From positions 1-15,633 of the forward strand of contig JADDMT010000292.1 of the NCBI GenBank assembly GCA_021401465.1: a stretch of DNA of 15,633 nucleotides, written 5' to 3'. Of the stretch, positions 1 through 8,528 are shown piece by piece. The notes beneath the pieces were generated by a model. The model was not told the origin of the DNA and ran no database searches. It saw nothing but the letters and a program-made list of their open reading frames with translations. Every line of letters begins with the position of its first letter. The first letter of the stretch is position 1. Position numbers and translations under genes: made by a program. The stretch is from Teratosphaeria epicoccoides. Lineage: Eukaryota > Ascomycota > Dothideomycetes > Mycosphaerellales > Teratosphaeriaceae.

Positions 1-125
1 AATTCAATCCTCTCTTGCTTAGAGGAGAGTCAGTTACAAGGTTAACTGCCATTGTCGATATTCTTCACAGCTCCCGAGTCTAACACCTGGTCACCTTCCT
101 GCTATCGGCACCTACCCTTATGACA
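1..125 (+). repeat. 3' end of a family A LTR (window-truncated)
   Basis: From about position 30 this matches the end of the LTR at 2949-3418, including the shared terminal stretch finishing in ATGACA. It also matches, inverted, the start of the LTR at 11405. It retains several C and G bases (for example around 58-110) that read T or A in the other copies, so it is the least RIP-mutated of the three. Immediately after the terminal CA the sequence becomes late reverse transcriptase, with no primer-binding site, gag or protease between. Confidence 0.75.
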
Positions 126-130
126 CTAAT

Positions 131-2253
131 GTTAAGGAAGTATAGTCCTTCCTTAGGTTCGCTAACTTCTACCGAAGATTTGTAGCAAACTATTCGAAGA
201 TTACGGCACTACTTACGACTCTTACGACAAAGGATATACCATTCATATAGGACGACGCCTAACGGAATGCCTTTAAGGAACTTAAGCGACAATTTACAGA
301 TTAGCTAATCTTACTTGTATTCGACCCGGATAAGCCTATTATAGTCGAAACAGATGCCTCTAACGTAGCACTTAGGGCATGCTTAAGTCAACTAGGACCG
401 AGTAGACGACTACAGCTAGTCGCCTACTACTCGAGGAAATTGTCTGGACCTAAACTCTGATGCGACGTCTATAACAAAGAACTTCTAGCCATAGTAGACG
501 CCTATAAGGCCTAGCGGGTCTACTTAGAAGGTTCTAAGCACTAGGTTACAGTCTACACAGACCATGAGAACTTGCGATACTTCATAACGACGAAAGAGTT
601 AAACTGACGACAGGTTCGGTAGAGTAAGGAGCTCTCTAGTTTTAACTGCAAGATCGTCTATTGCAAGGGGACTAATAATGCACGCGCTAATGCACTTAGC
701 CGCTAGACTAACTACATGAAGGGCGTGAAGCAGGAGAAACACGCTGTTCTCTAGGAAAATAGCGATAGCATGCTAGGAGTTAACTAACTTGCGGCCACGA
801 CTGTCACATAGACTAGTGAATTTCAGGACGACCTAAAGAACGCGCTAGTCTACGACCTAACTGCACTCGCTGTCCGCGACGACATTAATAGACAGGAGGA
901 TTAGGAAGACGAAGACGGAATCCTTCTGTTTCAAGGATTAGTATACATGCTAATGTCTTTACAAGTAGAGCTACTATGACTCTAACATGACGTACCTTAG
1001 GCAGGACACCCGGGAGTGTCTAAAATGAAGCAAATTCTCTGACAAGAATATTACTTCCCTAGGATGAGCAAGGCAATCAAGGACTACGTCCGTTAATATG
1101 TAACTTGCTAACGAAGTAAGCATGACTGTCATAAACCATATAGGCTACTATGACTACTTACAGTACCTTAACAGCCATGGGAGTCGCTCGCCATGGATTT
1201 CATCGTTAAACTACCTTAGTCGAGAGAACCCGCTACGAATGAGTTCTTTAACAGGATCATGGTAGTAGTCGACTAATTCACTAAGTTTAGGAAGTTTATC
1301 CCTTACCGCGAAGACTTCAAGACTAAAGATATCGCGCATGTCTTCATTAAATAGGTAGTAGTACTACACGGTATGCTACAGGACCTAGTAACAGATCGAG
1401 GATCCGTGTTTACCTCTAACTTCTAAGAGCCCTAATAAGGCAATTCTAGGTCAAACATCAACTAAGTACTTCCTTCTACCCTTAGACGGATAGACAGACA
1501 GAACGTCTAAATCAGACGTTAGAATAGTACCTTCGATCCTATGTGAATAGGGACTAGAACAACTAGGTAGAGTTATTGCTAATAGTATAGCTTGCGTATA
1601 ATAGTATGCTAGCAGAGTCGACAGGACTCTCGCCTTTTCAGATGGCATATAGATTAGCTATAGAAGACATCCTGGACGTCTTAGCTAGTAATCCGAACCT
1701 AGTAGCACTCAGACGAGTAGAACATCTACGCCGACTGCAAACAGAAGCATGACTCGACCTATAGTTCTATTAGCAGAACATGGCATAGTACGCGAATCGT
1801 AAGAGAATTAAGGGACTAATTCTAAAGGAGGGGGACAAGGTATATCTCCTCCGCTATTACATTAAATTAGACAAGCCGAGTAAAAAACTAGACGCTGTAA
1901 AACTAGGACTATTCAGGATTAAGGCCAAGAAAGGACCAGTTAATTTTAAGTTATAGCTACCCGAGCAGATAAGAATACACCCTATGTTCTATGTCTCTCT
2001 GCTAGAACAAGTAGCGCTAGACGCTACACTGCAAACGGAACCCTTACTACTCGACCCTGAAGTAGAAGAACCCGAGTACTCTGTCAAGAAGATTGTTGAC
2101 ACTCGCTAGCGGGACAGACAGCAAGAGTACTTAGTAAAATAGGAAGGATATAGGAGTACTAAGAACACCTAGGAACCCCTAGAACATCTACGAAACTGTT
2201 AGTAAAAGATACGGAGTTTCGAGAAAGGAACGAACCTAGGAAGAAGATCCTAA
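131..2253 (+). pseudogene. Ty3/gypsy pol remnant: RT end, RNase H, integrase, chromodomain
   Basis: One frame runs from 131 to about 1427 and a second, shifted by -1, from there to the stop at 2251-2253; a lost G in the segment after the integrase D-R-G motif explains the shift. Seen in order: the late RT motif VKEV-SFLRFANFYRRF (131-190), the RNase H TDAS and NKELLAIVDAY motifs (350-510), the RNase H end NARANALSR (680-705), an HHCC-type zinc region (about 970-1130), integrase MDF with Asp at 1196-1198, TDRGS with Asp at 1394-1396, the TERLNQTLE Glu after the shift, a GDKVYLL segment, HPMFYVSLL, and a chromodomain (about 2071-2200). Many TAG/TAA/TGA codons stand where the family has Trp, Gln or Arg. 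Non-functional: the RNase H Asp of the A-D-A-L-S motif is Asn (689-691) and one integrase zinc Cys is Tyr (1097-1099). Confidence 0.92.
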
Positions 2254-2868
2254 GCTATGACTAGACTCCTACGGGATGCTGTCGATCAGCTCGGCTATCA
2301 CGCCATCTAGGAAACCCTAATAGGAGGCGTTAGTGAAACCCTCTATTACGCTCTATGTCGTAAGACTAAGAGCGAGACACGCTAAAGGATCTAGGTCAAG
2401 AAGAAACCTAGCCTGCGAGTAAGCCTGTTCCTTAGCCTCATCCTCCCTAATCTCACACTCCTCGAGAGCGCGACTATCCTCGACCTCCTAGTCGACCGCG
2501 TCTAACTGTTTTCGAAGACGCATCTCCTTTACATGCGCCTCTATTATCTTCTGCGAAGCCTTAGCTAGGACCGCCTTCGCACGATCGAGATCGGCAATTA
2601 GTCTTTTCTACTAATTACCTAACTTCTTCTATTTGACCTCTGTTACCTTCGCGTTACAACTTCGACAGTTACTAAAGTGACATTACAAACATTTCCCTAA
2701 GGAAATGTGTACCTAACAAACGAGCTTTAACTCTTGACACTAAGTACAGGACTTCATGCTATCCTGGCCCTAACAATAGATTTAATTCGCGCGGCGTTTG
2801 CGTTTCTACGTTAAAGGGGCGTTAGTGTCTAGGATGACATAAGGCAGTAATGTAGAAAGAGAAGACAT
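2236..2868 (-). pseudogene. Antisense Cys-rich (Zn2Cys6-like) plus coiled-coil ORF, family A copy 1
   Basis: Read from ATG at 2868 to TAG at 2236 (210 codons), this frame has no frameshift, and its internal stops are TAG/TAA of the kind RIP makes from Gln or Trp codons. It begins MSSLSTLLPY, has a basic KRKRR stretch at residues 22-26, then Cys at 32, 41, 44, 51, 60, 63, 68 and 71. Cys 41 to 71 read C-x2-C-x6-C-x8-C-x2-C-x7-C, close to the Zn2Cys6 spacing of fungal regulators. Residues about 78-165 are rich in Lys, Glu, Ala and Leu and look like a coiled coil. The end overlaps the pol end on the opposite strand by 18 bp, and the start is only 80 bp from the 3' LTR. Copy 2 has the same ORF (11898-12518). 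Seen: frame, cysteines and conservation. Inferred: a once-functional accessory protein; DNA binding is not shown. Confidence 0.7.
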
Positions 2869-2935
2869 TATAGCGTAAAAGGAAATGACAAGAGAAACCC
2901 CGCACTAATAAGGTAGCTTAGGGACAAGCTAGGCT

Positions 2936-2945
2936 AAGAGGGGGA
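2936..2945 (+). other. Polypurine tract of family A copy 1
   Basis: AAGAGGGGGA lies three bases before the TG that opens the 3' LTR, the position where plus-strand DNA priming occurs in LTR retrotransposons. The same tract, inverted, adjoins the LTR of copy 2 at 11822-11831. Confidence 0.8.
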
Positions 2946-2948
2946 TAG

Positions 2949-3418
2949 TGTCATGAGTGTCAGGAGTACTATGGGTTTCAGGATCGTGAGGGTCCTAAGT
3001 GCTATAAGTCATAGTATAGTCATAGGAGTACTATAAGTTATAGGCATAGTCATAGGAGAAAGGATCTGTCACGTGAGGACAGATCCCCGGATCTATAGGG
3101 TTAGTCTACAGATCTATAGGCCTACAAGGAAGAAGGGATCTATCGTAGGATGACAGACCCTTAGATCTATAGGGTTAGTCTACAGATCTACAGACACGGA
3201 TCTGTTAGGTCTATTAACAGATCTAACAGAGCTGCTCTGTCTCTCTAGTATATAGGGATAGCTTTAGGACAGGTAGTTAGGAGCTTCGTGCTTAATTTAA
3301 TTCCCTTTCCCTAGGGGATAGTTAGTTACAAGGACAATTGCCATTGTTAATATTCTTTATAGCTCTACGAGTCTAACACCTAGTTACCTTCCTGCTATTA
3401 GCACCTACCCTTATGACA
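2949..3418 (+). repeat. Family A 3' LTR (470 bp)
   Basis: Bounded by TGTCAT at the start and ATGACA at the end, a perfect 6-bp terminal inverted repeat, and preceded by a polypurine tract. It aligns with the inverted LTR at 11405-11818, which is shorter (414 bp). It contains two copies of a 74-bp repeat (3061-3210) and, upstream, a 13-bp string at 3016 and again at 3046. TA-rich transitions are spread throughout. Confidence 0.85.
3061..3210 (+). repeat. 74-bp tandem repeat inside the family A LTR, two copies
   Basis: The stretch containing ATCTATAGGGTTAGTCTACA begins at 3091 and again at 3165, 74 bp apart, each preceded by a GGATCT(G/A)TC-type block. The copies differ by scattered substitutions. 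The inverted LTR at 11405-11818 has the same two-copy arrangement with the same period, so the duplication predates both insertions. Confidence 0.75.
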
Positions 3419-3420
3419 CT

Positions 3421-4347
3421 ATAGTAGCTCGTATTCGTAGGGGTCAGGGTAGCTAGGGTTTGTCTAAGGACTATTACATCACTACTCTTAAGATATAGCT
3501 AGACAATAAGATAAAGGAGTAGTATGGCGAGAATAGTTACTAGAAGGAGGTAACTAAGTAGTTTGAAAGAGATACTAGAAAGAAGCATAAGAGCCTAAAC
3601 AAAGCATTACTAGATAAAGCGAAGCAGTTTGCTACGTAGTTAGAAGGTCTAGGTACTATAGTAACTAGTCGCGAGAAGGAAGGTAATTATTACAATGTCT
3701 GTAAGAGGTAGTACGACTTTAAGAAGTAGTATAAGGTAGACATTACTACTACAAATATAGCGCGTAAGGAAGTAGCTAGATAGAAGCGTAAGGCAATTAA
3801 AGACTAGCTTGATATAGTAAGGCAGTAGTCAAAGAAGCGTAGAGGTACTATAGTAGTAGTCTATAGCGATATTAGCAGCTAAGACGCTATGCTAGTAAGC
3901 GAGACTATGTCAGATCATAACGCCTTAGAGCCTAATGCCTCTAAGCACGAGAGCGATAATGACAGCGTTATGAACAAGACTCTGACTTGCTAAAGTGCTA
4001 GCTCGTAGCGTTCTACAAGGGCATTAAGCGCTATAAGTTAGAGGTCTGCTAAAGATGCACGAGCAGCTAATCGCTCGTTTATTAACATGTCTGAAGAGCT
4101 ACATAGGTATCTAAAGGATGCACGAGCTACATTATAAGAGCGGCAAGTAGTAGTGCTAGCGCCTCTCACGAGAGAGGATATCTAAGCTAGTATTAAGAAC
4201 GAGGTTACTGCTAGTAAGTAGTGTATGTCTGACAAGATTAATCAGTTAATGTAGATAGTATAGGGTATTATAGTAGCGTAGTAGCCGTTTAATGGCCTGC
4301 TTAGTAACTTCATAGCTACGTAGTAGTGTCATGTCTACGCTTCATAG
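3421..4347 (+). pseudogene. Lysine-rich ORF of the Harbinger-like element (possible DNA-binding partner)
   Basis: A single frame of about 309 codons with no frameshift but about two dozen TAG/TAA codons, most where Trp or Gln would fit. The likely start, ATA at 3421, would be a mutated ATG and lies three bases after the retrotransposon LTR. The N-terminal half is basic (RKKHKSLNKALLDKAK and a later WYDFKK-like segment with a stop at the Trp position); the middle is Ser/Asp-rich and the C-terminal part (about 4060-4290) could form a coiled coil. The mix of regularly spaced apparent Trp positions and basic helices suggests a Myb/SANT-type protein as in other PIF/Harbinger elements, but no diagnostic motif is certain. 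The end is unclear: TAG at 4345 may itself be mutated, in which case the frame continues to about 4444. Confidence 0.6.
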
Positions 4348-4815
4348 GCGGCTTGCCCTAACTAGCTATATAAATAGCATCTGATTTACATGATTAATAC
4401 ATCATTTAAAAGCTCGAATCGAGGGCTTGATTATCTTGTGACTTAATTATCGTGATGTATCATGTTGTTGTTACTATGGCTAGTTGTAGGTGCTATAACC
4501 CTATAGTAGAAGAAAGCTTAGCAGACCCCTCTCTCTGTAACATGTTAGAAAGTATTTCCGGAAATTAAATAGCCTAGGGCTTCCTAGCGCTTAGGATAAG
4601 CATAGAAAAGTAGGCTACGCATTATTAGTAAAAAACATATGTCATCCTAGAATCCTAGGAATGCCTAGGAATGTAATTTCTAGACAGGAAAATTAAAGAA
4701 ATTGCATAGAGCTTCTAGGGAATACGTTTCTATAGTCATAGAGCATTGATATTTAGTACGGCTAGTCTTAGCAGGCATGCGTAGCAGGTTTCTTAGTAAA
4801 ATGCAGGCAAAGTTA
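4348..4815. other. AT-rich spacer between the two Harbinger-like frames
   Basis: About 470 bases between the convergent frames. Rich in TA and CTAG, with no frame, RNA or repeat recognised. It may hold the two 3' untranslated regions. Confidence 0.6.
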
Positions 4816-5958
4816 CTATGCTACGCCTAATATATTAGCTAGTATAAGGTCTAGATACTCTTCTAATATAGGTAGTAATAGTCTATACTTTTCTAAGGTT
4901 TTGTTACTACTATAGATGCAGGTAAGGTAGTTAACAATTAACGCTACGACTAAGTAGAAAGCGCCTACTACTTGTTAGCTAGATCTTAGTAGCTTTGCAA
5001 ATATAGTATACATGCTTTAGTTAAAGACATTACTAAAGGAGTACTTAACACTAATCTAGAAGCCTGACATCTTCTTATTAAACTCGTAATAGCGAGATGC
5101 TAGTACTCGCTAACCCTAAGAATGCTTAAATGGCGCTATTAAGCTATAACTATTACTATATGCTAGATTACTACAAAGATATAGCTCCTTATAAGGTATA
5201 CTGTCTAAACGAGACTTGCTAATTATACGCTAGAGGCGCTCTAGCACGCTAGAGTCTTAGTATATGTATTAGTCATTGTCCTTACTATAGAACGGTCTAA
5301 TAATGCTAGAGATTATACTATCTAGCGTAGTAATACCTTGTAACTTTAAGCTATGTATCTTGTTATGTCTGCTATACTATAATTACTACTCTTTCTATAG
5401 TCTTGTAAAGCCTATAAAGTAACTGTTAATAAAGCCCTATATATATCTATCTATACCCTTCTATATTAAGGCATAGGAGAACAAGTAGAGTGTCTTGTAT
5501 TATTAGAGGTATAGATACTAGTTAAGGATCCTGCTAAATTAAGTTAAGAGGTATTTAATAGTGTCTATAAAGACAGATAATAGATATCTAACACTCTAGC
5601 TAAAGTTAGTATACTAAGCACCCTAAACGCTACTAGGCCTCGCTAGATGCATTAGTATAAGTACTAGTGTAAACTCTAGTAAAGGCTTTAGTTAGTTATA
5701 CTATGTTATTAAGCTAATGTCGAATACTCTAAGTAAGCACTTTACCTTACTTTTCTTAAGTCTGTGTAGATGTTAGTAATATACTACCTACACTAATGCA
5801 GCTAAACTAACTTGACCTTATAGTAGTAGTTGTTAGCCTGCTACCTGTCTAGTGTAAAGGGTATAGGCTTATATACTAGCTTATAGTATTAAAGCTTCTA
5901 CTAGCAGTCTTGACAGAGCTGCTAATAACTTAGAAGCAGGAATCTGAAGCTAATAATT
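4816..5958 (-). pseudogene. PIF/Harbinger-like DDE transposase, RIP-degraded
   Basis: Read on the minus strand, one frame covers about 380 codons with no frameshift and ends at TAG 4816. Recognisable blocks: VFDISLIT, FTLVLILMHLARPSS, SVFIDTIKYLL, GFINSYFIGFTRL (around 5410-5432), LKLQGITTLDSIISS, PFYSKDND, AYSNSYSLIAPFKH (around 5125-5166), EFNKKMSGF-ISVKYSFSNVF (around 5030-5075) and FYLVVALIVNYLTC (about 4925). These follow the order of the DDE_Tnp_4 family (D-G-T, D-x-AY, PFK, FN-M-S, VEH-FG). The three catalytic positions are altered: Asn at 5425-5427 and 5167-5169 for Asp, and Lys at 5044-5046 for Glu, all G-to-A on the coding strand. The N-terminus is not defined; about 5958 is an estimate. 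Its chemistry would have been excision and insertion of the element in the nucleus. Confidence 0.85.
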
Positions 5959-6199
5959 AGCAGTATGTCTTACATGTTATTATCTATAATAGTAGTAGCG
6001 CTAGCAGTAATTCTAGTTAGATTAATGTAGTAGTAGGTATAGTAATAGGTATAGTAACAGACAGACAAAGGCAAGTCTTAGCAGACTTCTAACTAGATAA
6101 CATGTTAACAACTACATGCGCTAACTAATAATGCGATAATAACATAGTATTGCATACAGACTAACTAGCAATATATCATGCATCATACTAACTGAATAC

Positions 6200-6221
6200 A
6201 GTGCCTGCAAAGTGCCTGCAA
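6200..6221 (+). repeat. 11-bp tandem repeat near the right end of the Harbinger-like element
   Basis: AGTGCCTGCAA occurs twice head to tail, and a related GCAGGTTGC follows at about 6235. Short subterminal repeats of this kind are common binding sites for a transposon's own proteins, but that role is only inferred. Confidence 0.5.
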
Positions 6222-6251
6222 AGTAGTAGGTATGCAGGTTGCTAAAGGTCC

Positions 6252-6461
6252 TTAATGCTCCCTTGACATATGCCTAATCCGGCTTATACCCGATCCGCAA
6301 AAGCTACACCGGACAGCTTTAGGCGCAGGCTTGAAGCAAGCGAAGTTTAGGTAGGAATGCACAGTTTTCCACCGGTCTGAAATATCGAGGCCTCCTTGCC
6401 TTGAGTGTCTTGTGGGATCTCATTGACTATCTTGCTATCTGTCCGGACAGAAACCGCTGGA
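6252..6461 (+). promoter_or_regulatory. Probable promoter and 5' leader of the SDR gene
   Basis: About 210 bases of normal composition between the end of the transposon and the SDR start. No clear TATA box was found. CCGGACAG occurs at 6309-6316 and again within a perfect palindrome at 6439-6450. The short distance suggests that the transposon insertion may have replaced part of the original promoter. Confidence 0.4.
6439..6450. promoter_or_regulatory. 12-bp perfect palindrome just upstream of the SDR start
   Basis: CTGTCCGGACAG is identical to its reverse complement and ends 11 bases before the SDR ATG. It contains CGG and CCG triplets, the half-sites used by Zn2Cys6 regulators, although here they overlap. 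It could be a binding site or a leader hairpin. Confidence 0.35.
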
Positions 6462-7418
6462 ATGGATCGCCGCTTGCATGAAAGAATAGCCATCATTACT
6501 GGTGCCTCCTCGGGCATTGGCAAGGCTACTGCCCTGAAGTTTGCCGACGCTGGCGCTCGTGTAATTTGTGCGGACCTCAAGTCGACGGGCACGGAAAAAG
6601 AGATCCAACAAAGGCATGGCGATTCACGTGCCATATTCATTGAATTTAACGTAGCCGAGGAGGCCCAAGTCGAGAACCTTATCGACGGAGCGGTGCAGTG
6701 GGGCGGTCGTATAGACATCATGTGTAACTATGCTGGCATTGCGGCGGAGTCTGTGACCGGCTTCCAGCACAGGACCCACGACCTGCCAACGATGATGCTC
6801 GACAAGACATACGAAGTGAACGTGCGCGGCGTCTGGTTATGTTGCAAATATGCCATCAAGCAGATGCTGGCACAAGAGCCTCGACAGCCGAACGCGAGAG
6901 GTGATCGGACCAGAGGCTGGATTGTCAATGCTGCATCAATTGCTGGTGTCATAGGCTTTAAGAGTGCCGTCGCCTATGTGACTTCGAAGCATGCAGTGGT
7001 GGGTATGACGAAGCAGATGGCGCTCGATTATGCCCAGGATAGGATTCACGTATGTTCTTGCGGTCAAGGTCGGGTCGTGACTAATTCGCTCATGAGCACA
7101 GATTAATGCCATTGCACCTGGTTTCGTGAGGTCGCCAATGATCAGCAACCTGGTTGCAGAGAATGCTATGGAAGAGGCATTGAAGGCCGCACATCCGTGG
7201 GGAGAGCTTGGTGAGCCTGACGATATTGCCTGTGCTGCCCTGTTCCTGGCATCTGATGAAGCGTAAGTCTGCTTTTGTTGCGAAGACCCGAAGTCGATGA
7301 TCACTGACCATTGACAGTTCTTGGGTAACGGGGCATTCGATGATAATGTAAGTGTTGTGTGCTAGGTGTGCGCGCTTTGCTGACTGCATATAGTGACGGT
7401 GGCTATACAGCCCAGTGA
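6462..7418 (+). CDS. Short-chain dehydrogenase/reductase, classical type, four exons
   Basis: NAD(P)-dependent oxidoreductase of the classical SDR family; substrate unknown. Exons 6462-7049, 7102-7262, 7318-7347 and 7394-7418; introns of 52, 55 and 46 bp all GT-AG, with the first holding a CTAAT branch-type site. The spliced product is 267 aa, the usual family length, with no internal stop. Visible: cofactor motif TGASSGIG (13-20), Asp38 after the second strand (favours NAD(H)), NYAG at 89-92 (usually NNAG), catalytic Asn120, Ser159, Tyr172 and Lys176 (YVTSK), the PGFV segment after intron 1, and a C-terminus DGGYTAQ typical of the family. The start was chosen because MDRRLHERIAIITGAS fits SDR N-termini; the same frame is open upstream but has no ATG. 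It lies 1.1 kb upstream of a broken O-methyltransferase on the same strand, suggesting a secondary-metabolite setting. It appears intact despite RIP-mutated DNA about 200 bp away. Confidence 0.92.
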
Positions 7419-8528
7419 TGTTGGGGAGGAAGGCAGCTTGAGCTAATCGGAAGGAAGCTGCCGTTGCATCACGGCGACCTTAGCATATTCGCGACGGTGC
7501 GCTCTTAGTCCCAGCGAATGCTTTCCTGATAGCTCATCGATGATTCAGTGTCGAAGGGCAGTCCCATCTGGCATTTTCCCATTCCGGCGAGTTGGCTTCC
7601 TCCTCGCGAGGTCACAGAGTCCAGAAGAGCAACTGACGAACCATTGTAAGAAGCAGCGATTGTGCAGTCAATACGGCCCTCAAATGTCAAGACGATGCTC
7701 ATCATCACCGCACTATGGTCAACCAACATCGGCGTCGATTCTGGGCCGACTTCAATCCCCGCCTAAGCTGCCAAGCAGCCGCGAAAGCCTCATATACCAT
7801 CATGGCTATGCATCTTTCTCGCTGCTTCTCGGCTAGACCTCTATTATCGCCCTGCGCGCCAAGACACGCACGTGTTGGCAAGCAGCAGCCTTTGTTGGTT
7901 TGCAAGTCAGCTTGCGTGTACCTTGCATACTGCCAACCCGTTTGAAGGGTCCTTCTCAGTATTAAGTTTCAAGCGACTACGATCCAAGTTCCTCGATCCC
8001 GAGTGTGGATGCCTGAGTTGTACCTTCATCAACCATGACAAGGAGATTATACGGCTGACACAGAAAGCGTTCGCGCTAACGTCAATGCGATCTTCCCTGG
8101 GTTACATTGGGACACCGCGACTTCTCAGCTCTAATGAATCGAGCGTCATACAGCGGTATCGAAATAAGCTTGAACCTGAGACGTGTGGCCGAGCAAGTCT
8201 CAAAGCACAAAATGTCATGCGACAGAGACCTTGTCTGTGGCACCCCCCGAACGAAATGGAACAAAACGCTGATCTAAACTGCCGCTGGAGCCGGAGGTCA
8301 TGCAAGATTCACGACGTCCGTTCTGTCATCGTTATTGCAGCGCCGCATTGCTTGCTGAGCTTGAGTCTTTCGTTCGGCCAAGATGTCGGGTCTATCCCAG
8401 ACCGAAAATTGCTCGAGTAGATGTGCTCACGCGTTGTAACGAAAGACCTTGAATACAAAACAGTGCTTACACTTGCAAAACATCAGGCAGATCTCGCCCA
8501 TCACACCTTCATTCACCGCTTCGGGACC
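7419..8528. other. 1.1-kb intergenic region between SDR and O-methyltransferase
   Basis: Normal, non-RIP composition. Several open frames of 60-180 codons occur on both strands (the longest plus-strand one at 7872-8420), but none shows a recognisable motif, domain or intron pattern, so I treat them as chance. It probably holds the 3' end of the SDR transcript and the promoter of the methyltransferase. A heavily decayed gene remnant cannot be excluded. Confidence 0.5.

Larger units (their letters stand above)
1..3418 (+). mobile_element. Degraded Ty3/gypsy element, family A copy 1
   Basis: Order: LTR end, reverse transcriptase end, RNase H, integrase, chromodomain, antisense ORF, polypurine tract, 3' LTR. 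Integrase downstream of RNase H and the C-terminal chromodomain place it in the chromovirus branch of Ty3/gypsy. Gag, protease and most of the reverse transcriptase are absent from the window. The 3' LTR ends at 3418 and directly abuts the lysine-rich frame of the Harbinger-like element, so this copy appears to have landed in that element; the expected target duplication would be around 3419-3423, but the other side is out of view. Confidence 0.85.
3419..6251. mobile_element. PIF/Harbinger-like DNA transposon, RIP-degraded, left end missing
   Basis: It holds two convergent RIP-mutated frames: a lysine-rich ORF (plus strand) and a DDE transposase (minus strand). PIF/Harbinger elements typically carry a transposase and a second, DNA-binding (Myb/SANT-like) protein, so the pairing fits. 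The left end is cut off by the family A element ending at 3418. The right end is estimated from the return to normal composition near 6255 and a possible terminus GGTCC at 6247-6251 followed by TTA, the usual target trinucleotide type. The terminal inverted repeat cannot be confirmed without the other end. Confidence 0.7.

Noticed and set aside
131..2253. Reassigned stop codons (TAG/TAA read as Gln or Trp) to explain the open transposon frames
   Set aside because: TAG stands for both Gln and Trp positions, catalytic residues are also changed by the same transitions, and the SDR and small-protein genes use the standard code. RIP explains all of it.
3061..3210. CRISPR-like array
   Set aside because: Only two repeat units of 74 bp without unique spacers, located in an LTR of a eukaryotic retrotransposon.
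6405..6461. Upstream extension of the SDR to 6405
   Set aside because: That position is GTG, not ATG, and the extra residues do not fit SDR N-termini.
6347..7389. Minus-strand open frames opposite the SDR gene
   Set aside because: They are shadows of the SDR exons, which carry full family motifs and correct splice sites on the plus strand.
7872..8420. 182-codon open frame on the plus strand
   Set aside because: No domain, motif, secretion signal or intron pattern; comparable frames overlap it on the other strand. Likely chance in a non-coding region of moderate GC.
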